Shown one piece after another: positions 54,918 through 59,835 of a stretch of 59,835 nucleotides of DNA (position 1 is the first letter of the stretch; each line of letters begins with the position of its first letter). The notes under the pieces are model-generated. The model had not been told where the DNA came from, did not search any database, and was given only the letters and a program-made list of their open reading frames with translations. A program made the translations under genes and the position numbers. The DNA comes from Candidatus Cacconaster scatequi. Its GTDB lineage: Bacteria > Bacteroidota > Bacteroidia > Bacteroidales > UBA932. The DNA is taken from the NCBI GenBank assembly GCA_018065305.1, contig JAGHTO010000053.1, forward strand, positions 1 through 59,835, given 5' to 3'.

Positions 54918-56075
54918 ATGGAAGATCAGAACGTAAACAACGGTACACAGTACAATCCGCAGATGGATTACAAGGAACAGGAGATAGATTTCAAGGCCAT
55001 AGGTCTGAGGCTGTGGGACAAGAAGAAGTTCATACTCAAGGTTTTTGTCGTATTCTGCGCGCTTGGTTTGGCGGCGGCATTGCTTCAGCAACCGAAATAT
55101 ACCGCGACCTGCACTTTTGTGCCTCAGTCGGGGTCCAAGAGTTCCGGAGGGTCCCTGTCGTCGCTTGCCGCAATGGCGGGCATCAATCTCGGGGATATGT
55201 CCGCCGGGCAGGACCTTTCGCCGACAATCTATCCTCAGCTGCTGAAGAACGTTGATTTCCGCAAGGAACTGATGCGGGTGCCCCTGCATTTGAAAAAGTA
55301 CGACGAGCCGGTTTCCATGTATGAACTGATGACGGATGAAAGGTACAAAAAAGTGACCTTTTCCGGAGTGCTTGGAGCAGTTAAGAAATACACTATCGGA
55401 CTGCCGTTCACAATTATCGCTGCCATAAAGGGCAAGCCTGAAGATGTCGTGGTCCCGGTGGAAGAAGGCAAGTCATCTCCGATAAGCACTTATACGCAGG
55501 ATGAGTACAAGTGTACCAAGGTTTTGGACAAGATGGTATCCGTAATCGTAGAAAAGAAAGAGGGATATCTGACCATTTCCGCCACTCATGGGGAGGACGT
55601 TGCCAGCGCGGAACTCTGCAAGGCCACGTTTGACCTTATGGACAAATATGTGACCAACTTCAAGTTGATGAATGCCCGCAAGAACGAGAACTACATAAGG
55701 GACAGGTATGAGGAGGCGAAGGCCGATTATGAAGCCAAGCAACTTGCTCTCGCCCGCTTTGTGGATGCCAACCGTGGCGTCCTTACCGCGACGGCTCAGG
55801 TCAGGCACGACCAGCTGATGGCGGAGTACAATATGTCTTCTTCCCTCTACACGGAACTTTCGAAGCAACTTCTGCAGGCCGAAATGAAGGTCAAGGAGGA
55901 TACTCCCGTGCTTTCTCCCGTGCAGGGTGTCAGCGTTCCCATGCAGAAGAGCAACAGCCGCGCCAAGACACTGGCTATATGGGTATTCATGGGAATTATC
56001 GTCAGTTGCGGCCTGGTCTTAGGCTTCGACTGGCTTCGCGCTCAGGGGCTGAACTGGCCGAAGAAATGGGAATAA
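54918..56075 (+). CDS. Wzz-type chain-length determinant / polysaccharide co-polymerase
   Basis: This is an inner-membrane protein controlling polymer length, working with the export protein. It is 385 aa. The N-terminal membrane helix is at about 37-58 (FILKVFVVFCALGLAAALL), followed by the typical TATCTFVPQSG strand. A periplasmic helical region (NARKNENYIRDRYEEAKADY and on) is followed by a Pro-rich segment and a C-terminal membrane helix (LAIWVFMGIIVSCGLVLGF). There is no cytoplasmic tyrosine-kinase domain. The ATG at 54918 lies 4 nt after the stop of the export gene. Confidence 0.9.
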   Translation: MEDQNVNNGTQYNPQMDYKEQEIDFKAIGLRLWDKKKFILKVFVVFCALGLAAALLQQPKYTATCTFVPQSGSKSSGGSLSSLAAMAGINLGDMSAGQDLSPTIYPQLLKNVDFRKELMRVPLHLKKYDEPVSMYELMTDERYKKVTFSGVLGAVKKYTIGLPFTIIAAIKGKPEDVVVPVEEGKSSPISTYTQDEYKCTKVLDKMVSVIVEKKEGYLTISATHGEDVASAELCKATFDLMDKYVTNFKLMNARKNENYIRDRYEEAKADYEAKQLALARFVDANRGVLTATAQVRHDQLMAEYNMSSSLYTELSKQLLQAEMKVKEDTPVLSPVQGVSVPMQKSNSRAKTLAIWVFMGIIVSCGLVLGFDWLRAQGLNWPKKWE

Positions 56076-56077
56076 TC

Positions 56078-56093
56078 TCTTTTCCGGAAAAGA
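56078..56093. repeat. Palindromic spacer, first copy
   Basis: TCTTTTCCGGAAAAGA is a perfect 16-bp palindrome filling the gap between the wzz-like and mutarotase genes. A decayed copy (CTTTTCCGAAAAAA) occupies the next gap at 56431-56444, in the same position relative to the following ATG. Confidence 0.5.
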
Positions 56094-56094
56094 T

Positions 56095-56430
56095 ATGAAA
56101 CGTTACTGTCAGACACTTGAGTTGGTTGACAATCCTGAACTGATTCGGAAATATTGCGAGGTGCACTCCCACGTGTGGCCGGAAATTATCGAGGGGCAGA
56201 GGGCTGTGGGAATACTTGATATGCAGATATATCGTCTGGGGACGCACGCCTTTATGATATGCGACACTGTCGATGACTTCGACTGGGACAAGGATTGGGC
56301 GCGGCTTGCCAAGATGCCCCGTCAGGCGGAATGGGAAGCCTTTGTTGCCAAAGCCCAGGGCGCAGACCCTTCGCTCCCCTCCACAAGCAAATGGCAGCTG
56401 ATGGAGAAGGTTTTTGATATGAATCAATAA
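56095..56430 (+). CDS. L-rhamnose/deoxyhexose mutarotase
   Basis: This interconverts the alpha and beta anomers of L-rhamnose or a related 6-deoxyhexose. It is 111 aa. Family signature: a conserved His-rich start (YCEVHSHVWPEIIEG), then GILDMQIYRLGTHAFM and the C-terminal MEKVFDMN. Such enzymes normally belong to rhamnose or fucose breakdown. Here it sits in a polysaccharide locus between wzz-like and a GHMP-kinase fragment. The dTDP-rhamnose genes rfbD and rfbC lie just beyond, so a deoxyhexose link is consistent, though free rhamnose is not an intermediate of that route. Confidence 0.87.
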   Translation: MKRYCQTLELVDNPELIRKYCEVHSHVWPEIIEGQRAVGILDMQIYRLGTHAFMICDTVDDFDWDKDWARLAKMPRQAEWEAFVAKAQGADPSLPSTSKWQLMEKVFDMNQ

Positions 56431-56445
56431 CTTTTCCGAAAAAAT

Positions 56446-56754
56446 ATGCTTACTAAGAAAGTTTTCGTTACGGGATGTTACGACCTGCCGGCCTTCGCCG
56501 CTGCCTACAAGGCCTCTTTTGAGGCTCAGACAGCGATGTTCCCCGGAATGCTCCGTCCGACCTATATTGGCAACGAATGCGAAAGTTGCGGCTACATCAC
56601 AGAAACGATAGACATCTATTCCGCAATGGACGGCGTCCTTGCCTGGAAAATGGCCGGTGCCGGAGGCGGAGGCTACCTCGCGTTGGTGGTGGAGGATGCC
56701 CCCGAGTGGGTGAAACTTCATCCTGAAGCGATTAGGATAACTGTAAGAAGATAA
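56446..56754 (+). CDS. Orphan GHMP-kinase C-terminal domain, probable sugar-kinase remnant
   Basis: This is a 102-aa protein with no complete enzyme fold. Its last 40 residues, WKMAGAGGGGYLALVVEDAP and then AIRITVRR, match the C-terminal glycine motif and end of GHMP sugar kinases (fucokinase or heptose-kinase type). The ATP-binding and catalytic parts are missing. The N-terminal half (KKVFVTGCYDLPAFAAAYKA) is not recognised. There is no trace of the rest of the kinase in the 15-nt gap upstream, so it is not a simple local frameshift. Either it is a deletion remnant kept in the operon or a small protein with a role of its own. A terminator follows 3 nt later. Confidence 0.55.
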   Translation: MLTKKVFVTGCYDLPAFAAAYKASFEAQTAMFPGMLRPTYIGNECESCGYITETIDIYSAMDGVLAWKMAGAGGGGYLALVVEDAPEWVKLHPEAIRITVRR

Positions 56755-56757
56755 AAT

Positions 56758-56790
56758 AAAGGCCTCGTCATCGGGGCCTTTGTTTGTTTA
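56758..56790 (+). terminator. Intrinsic terminator within the polysaccharide locus
   Basis: AAAGGCCTCG (56758-56767) pairs with CGGGGCCTTT (56772-56781), 10 bp with one G:U and a 4-nt loop TCAT, then TGTTTGTTTA. It splits the locus unless UpxY lets polymerase read through. Confidence 0.78.
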
Positions 56791-56820
56791 TTTGAGTATA
56801 GACCTTCAACCTTCAATTGT

Positions 56821-57705
56821 ATGAATATACTTGTAACAGGTGCCAACGGCCAGCTTGGAAGCGAGATGCAAATCGTATCACGCCGGACGGCGGACACATA
56901 CTTCTTCACCGACGTGTGCGAAGGCTACGAGCATCTCGACATCACCGACCTTGCTGCCGTCAGGGAATATGTCAGAGCGAACCATATTGAAGCTATTGTC
57001 AACTGTGCCGCTTGGACCAATGTCGATGGGGCGGAAGACCCGGAAAAATACGAGCTTGTGGAGACTCTCAACGCCACAGCCCCCGAGAACCTCGCTATTG
57101 CGATGAAAGAAGTCGGCGGTTTGTTGGTGCATATCTCCACGGATTATGTTTTCGGCCGCGAGCCGTACAACGTGCCTTGCCGCGAAGACCAGACAGGAAC
57201 ACCCACCGGAGTATATGGCCTCACCAAACTCCACGGGGAGAAAAAGATACTTGCCACAGGATGTAACTATGTGATAATCCGCACTGCTTGGCTATACTCC
57301 GAATTCGGCAGGAACTTCTGCAAGACAATGCTCAACCTCACCGCCACCAAGCCCGAACTCAAGGTCGTCTTCGACCAGGTGGGAACACCAACCTACGCCC
57401 TTGACCTTGCCAAGGCAATCTGCAAGATTGTAAGTGAGCGTTCATACATTGGCAATAGTGGCATCTACCACTACAGCAACGAAGGCGTCTGCTCCTGGTA
57501 CGACTTCGCAAAAATGATTCAACACTTCAGCGGCCAGACCGCCTGCAACGTCCTACCTTGCCACTCCTCCGAGTTCCCGAGTCCTGTGACGCGGCCGGCT
57601 TATTCTGTGCTCGACAAGACCAAGATAAAAGAAACCTTCGGAGTTGAGGTACCGTACTGGACGGATTCACTCAAGAAGTGCATAAAGAATTTGAAAGAGA
57701 GCTGA
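56821..57705 (+). CDS. rfbD: dTDP-4-dehydrorhamnose reductase
   Basis: This performs the last step of dTDP-L-rhamnose synthesis, an NAD(P)H-dependent reduction. It is 294 aa. The cofactor motif is VTGANGQLGSEM (residues 5-16). The family sequence VNCAAWTNVDGAE, the catalytic HISTDYVFG and the active-site YGLTKLHGEK (Tyr and Lys) are all present, as is IIRTAWLYSEFGRNF. It stands after a terminator, so it may have its own promoter or rely on antitermination. ugd follows after 31 nt. Confidence 0.96.
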   Translation: MNILVTGANGQLGSEMQIVSRRTADTYFFTDVCEGYEHLDITDLAAVREYVRANHIEAIVNCAAWTNVDGAEDPEKYELVETLNATAPENLAIAMKEVGGLLVHISTDYVFGREPYNVPCREDQTGTPTGVYGLTKLHGEKKILATGCNYVIIRTAWLYSEFGRNFCKTMLNLTATKPELKVVFDQVGTPTYALDLAKAICKIVSERSYIGNSGIYHYSNEGVCSWYDFAKMIQHFSGQTACNVLPCHSSEFPSPVTRPAYSVLDKTKIKETFGVEVPYWTDSLKKCIKNLKES

Positions 57706-57736
57706 TATTTACAAATTTACATTTTAACAACATAAA

Positions 57737-59083
57737 ATGCGGGAATTCAAGGACATACAGATAGCTGTGGCAGGAACGGGCTATGTCGGATTGTCGATAG
57801 CCACCCTTCTGAGCCAGCACCACAAGGTGACGGCGGTTGACGTGATACCCGAAAAGGTGGAGAAAATCAACAGGCGCATCTCACCCATACAGGATGAATA
57901 TATAGAGAAGTATTTCGCGCAGAAGCAGTTGAACCTCACCGCTACCCTCGACGGAGCGGCGGCCTACAAGGATGCGGACTTCGTGGTCATAGCCGCGCCG
58001 ACCAACTACGACCCCCAGAAGAACTATTTCGACACCTCCCACGTCGAGGAAGTGATAGACCTGGTTCTGAGCGTCAATCCCGATGCAGTAATGGTCATTA
58101 AAAGTACCATACCCGTGGGCTACACCAGAAGCCTGTATGTCAAGTATGCCCTCAAATTCCTCACAGATCCGTCTTTGAAAGGCAAACATTTCAACCTGCT
58201 TTTCTCGCCCGAGTTCCTTCGCGAAAGCAAGGCACTTGAGGACAACCTCTGGCCTTCACGTATCATTGTAGGCTATCCCAAGATGCTCCCGACCGGTAGC
58301 GACAGGAAATGGGACGAAGAGAATGCAGCCATCGGTGCCATAGGCAATCCTCAGGCGGAAGAATTTGCCCACACCTTCGCCCAGCTCCTTCAGGAAGGCG
58401 CTATCAAGGAGAATATCGACACACTCTTTATGGGGATGAAGGAGGCAGAGGCAGTGAAACTCTTCGCAAACACCTATCTGGCACTGAGGGTAAGCTATTT
58501 CAACGAGCTCGACACATACGCAGAGGTCAAGGGCCTCGACCCGCAAGCCATCATCAACGGCATCGGCCTGGACCCGAGAATCGGCACCCACTACAACAAC
58601 CCAAGCTTCGGCTATGGAGGCTACTGCCTGCCCAAGGACACCAAGCAGCTCCTTGCCAACTATCAGGACGTGCCCCAGAACGTGATGACGGCCATTGTCG
58701 AGTCCAACCGTACCCGCAAGGACTTCATTGCCGACCAGGTGCTGAAGATGGCAGGATACTATAACGAGAATTCACAATATGAATCCGGAAAGGAAAAGGA
58801 AGTTGTCGTAGGGGTTTACCGTCTCACGATGAAAGCGGGTTCCGATAACTTCCGCCAGAGTGCCATCCAGGGTATAATGAAGCGCATCAAGGCCAAGGGC
58901 GCGAGCGTCATCATCTATGAGCCCACCCTGACCGACGGCGACACCTTCTTCGGCAGCAAAGTGGTCAATGACCTCACCGCCTTCAAGGCCCGGAGTCACG
59001 CCATCATCGCAAACCGATACGATCCGTGTCTGGACGACGTGACGGAGAAAGTCTATACAAGAGACCTGTTTAGAAGAGATTGA
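57737..59083 (+). CDS. UDP-glucose/nucleotide-sugar 6-dehydrogenase
   Basis: This is an NAD-dependent enzyme oxidising a UDP-hexose to the uronic acid in two steps. It is 448 aa. The N-terminal NAD motif is [12 protein letters not shown] (residues 10-21). Also present are [22 protein letters not shown], the conserved lysine region [19 protein letters not shown] and the catalytic cysteine in [12 protein letters not shown]. The SPEFLRE wording fits UDP-glucose dehydrogenase, though a UDP-HexNAc enzyme cannot be fully excluded. It lies 1 nt before rfbC. Confidence 0.93.
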   Translation: MREFKDIQIAVAGTGYVGLSIATLLSQHHKVTAVDVIPEKVEKINRRISPIQDEYIEKYFAQKQLNLTATLDGAAAYKDADFVVIAAPTNYDPQKNYFDTSHVEEVIDLVLSVNPDAVMVIKSTIPVGYTRSLYVKYALKFLTDPSLKGKHFNLLFSPEFLRESKALEDNLWPSRIIVGYPKMLPTGSDRKWDEENAAIGAIGNPQAEEFAHTFAQLLQEGAIKENIDTLFMGMKEAEAVKLFANTYLALRVSYFNELDTYAEVKGLDPQAIINGIGLDPRIGTHYNNPSFGYGGYCLPKDTKQLLANYQDVPQNVMTAIVESNRTRKDFIADQVLKMAGYYNENSQYESGKEKEVVVGVYRLTMKAGSDNFRQSAIQGIMKRIKAKGASVIIYEPTLTDGDTFFGSKVVNDLTAFKARSHAIIANRYDPCLDDVTEKVYTRDLFRRD

Positions 59084-59084
59084 A

Positions 59085-59642
59085 ATGGAAATAATCAAAA
59101 CCAACATCCAAGGCCTGCTTATCATCGAGCCGAAGGTCTTCGGGGACAGCCGCGGATACTTCTTCGAGAGCTTCAACGCCCGTGAATTCCGGGAAAAGGC
59201 CGGCCTTGACATCAACTTCGTGCAGGACAACGAATCCGTGTCCTCATACGGAGTGATGCGCGGGCTCCACTTCCAGAAGCCGCCCTACACCCAGAGCAAG
59301 CTCGTCAGGTGCGTCAAAGGCAGAGTCCTCGATGTGGCGGTTGACATACGCAAAGGCAGCCCCACCTACGGCCAGCACATAGCGGTCGAACTCACCGAAG
59401 AGAACCACCGCCAGTGCTTCATCCCCAAAGGCTTCGCCCACGGCTTTGCAGTTCTGAGCGAGACAGCAGTCTTCCAGTACAAATGCGACAACTTCTACGC
59501 CCCACAGGCTGACGGAGGCATCAGCATCCTGGACAGCAGCCTCGGCATCGACTGGCGCATCTCTGCCGACAAAGCAGTTCTGAGCGATAAAGATCTGAGG
59601 CATCCGCTCCTCAAGGACTTCGAAACACCGTTCGCATACTAA
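59085..59642 (+). CDS. rfbC: dTDP-4-dehydrorhamnose 3,5-epimerase
   Basis: This is the third enzyme of dTDP-L-rhamnose synthesis. It is a 185-aa cupin. Diagnostic motifs are SRGYFFESFNAREF, the catalytic-His stretch MRGLHFQKPPYTQSKLVRC, GRVLDVAVDIRKGSPTYG, IPKGFAHGF and YKCDNFYAP, the last carrying the catalytic Tyr. It starts 1 nt after the dehydrogenase stop. rfbA and rfbB are not in the window and probably lie downstream. Confidence 0.97.
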   Translation: MEIIKTNIQGLLIIEPKVFGDSRGYFFESFNAREFREKAGLDINFVQDNESVSSYGVMRGLHFQKPPYTQSKLVRCVKGRVLDVAVDIRKGSPTYGQHIAVELTEENHRQCFIPKGFAHGFAVLSETAVFQYKCDNFYAPQADGGISILDSSLGIDWRISADKAVLSDKDLRHPLLKDFETPFAY

Positions 59643-59690
59643 CAGAGATGAGGTTCCGGATTGAAGAAATCTTCGACCCCCAAGCCAGAA

Positions 59691-59835
59691 TTAACAAGTT
59701 AACAAATTAACAACCCGCAGAAAAGGCGTATCTTTGCAAGATATAAACAGATAGAACATTCGTACAACCGCAAACCGACGCCAAACCGAGTGCAATGAAG
59801 CTTGCTTCAATTGCCGAGGTGCGAAGGAGGAAAAG
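59691..59835 (+). promoter_or_regulatory. Intergenic region with tandem repeat, promoter-like box and hairpin
   Basis: TTAACAAG-TTAACAAA-TTAACAAC (59691-59714) are three tandem 8-mers. TATCTTTG (59729-59736) is a perfect -7 box, without a TTTG at the -33 distance. Near the window edge GCAATGAAGC-TT-GCTTCAATTGC folds into a bulged hairpin. An open frame from the ATG at 59795 (MKLASIAEVRRRK) runs off the end and is too short to judge. Confidence 0.4.

Overview
The window looks like a chromosomal segment of a Bacteroidota bacterium, most likely order Bacteroidales and plausibly an uncultured gut or Alistipes-like lineage (inference). The evidence is a SusC/SusD pair, DUF3078 and DUF4252 proteins, Bacteroidetes-type LptD, trigger factor and Rho, an UpxY-type NusG paralog heading a polysaccharide locus, and several copies of the Bacteroidales promoter (-33 TTTG, 18-20 nt spacer, -7 TAnnTTTG). 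Shine-Dalgarno sequences are mostly weak, as is normal for this phylum.

Layout. (1) About 1-8.1 kb is an accessory island: the tail of an Rpn-family nuclease/transposase, a minus-strand tyrosine recombinase, a SusC/SusD uptake pair with its own promoter and terminator, a STAND-like ATPase, and a 165-bp inverted-repeat element resembling a MITE. (2) About 8.2-17.7 kb is a tightly packed plus-strand run: MsbA-like ABC exporter, acyl-CoA synthetase, dCMP deaminase, S41 protease, QueA, DprA, TatD and type I asparaginase. (3) About 17.8-20.1 kb is an ExbB / small membrane protein / ExbD / ExbD operon. (4) About 20.2-28 kb holds alkaline phosphatase, AsnRS, uridine kinase, a TonB-like protein, an SBF transporter, an M20 dipeptidase, a DUF4252 protein and a split chromate transporter. 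(5) About 28-30.6 kb (minus) holds a FadL-type porin and a W/P/G-rich lipoprotein. (6) About 30.7-37.9 kb holds ProRS, DUF3078, TilS, an initiator tRNA (minus), trigger factor, ClpP and ClpX. (7) About 37.9-42.1 kb (minus) holds PepD, DnaA and a SPOR-containing amidase. (8) About 42.2-48.7 kb holds LptD, Rho with a long disordered insert, Rpe and a convergent fucose-isomerase-fold protein. (9) rplS and tRNA-Arg(ACG) come next, followed by about 280 bp of dense palindromes. (10) 49.75-59.6 kb is a surface-polysaccharide locus: UpxY antiterminator, membrane 4,6-dehydratase, a large seven-SLBB export protein, Wzz, a deoxyhexose mutarotase, an orphan GHMP-kinase C-terminus, RfbD, UDP-sugar dehydrogenase and RfbC.

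How the parts work together. The polysaccharide locus makes nucleotide sugars (dTDP-L-rhamnose, UDP-uronate) and exports a polymer through a Wza/Wzz-like apparatus, under probable processive antitermination by UpxY. The Exb operon could energise TonB-dependent transporters such as the SusC protein. ClpP/ClpX, trigger factor and the S41 protease serve protein folding and turnover. LptD, the amidase, the FadL protein and the ABC exporter serve the envelope.

The most unusual parts are the overlapping, mutually exclusive palindromes between tRNA-Arg and the UpxY leader, the MITE-like element at 7.9 kb, the orphan 102-residue GHMP C-terminal gene, and a recombinase without an arm-binding domain next to SusC/SusD. 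No clearly new defence system or CRISPR array is visible.
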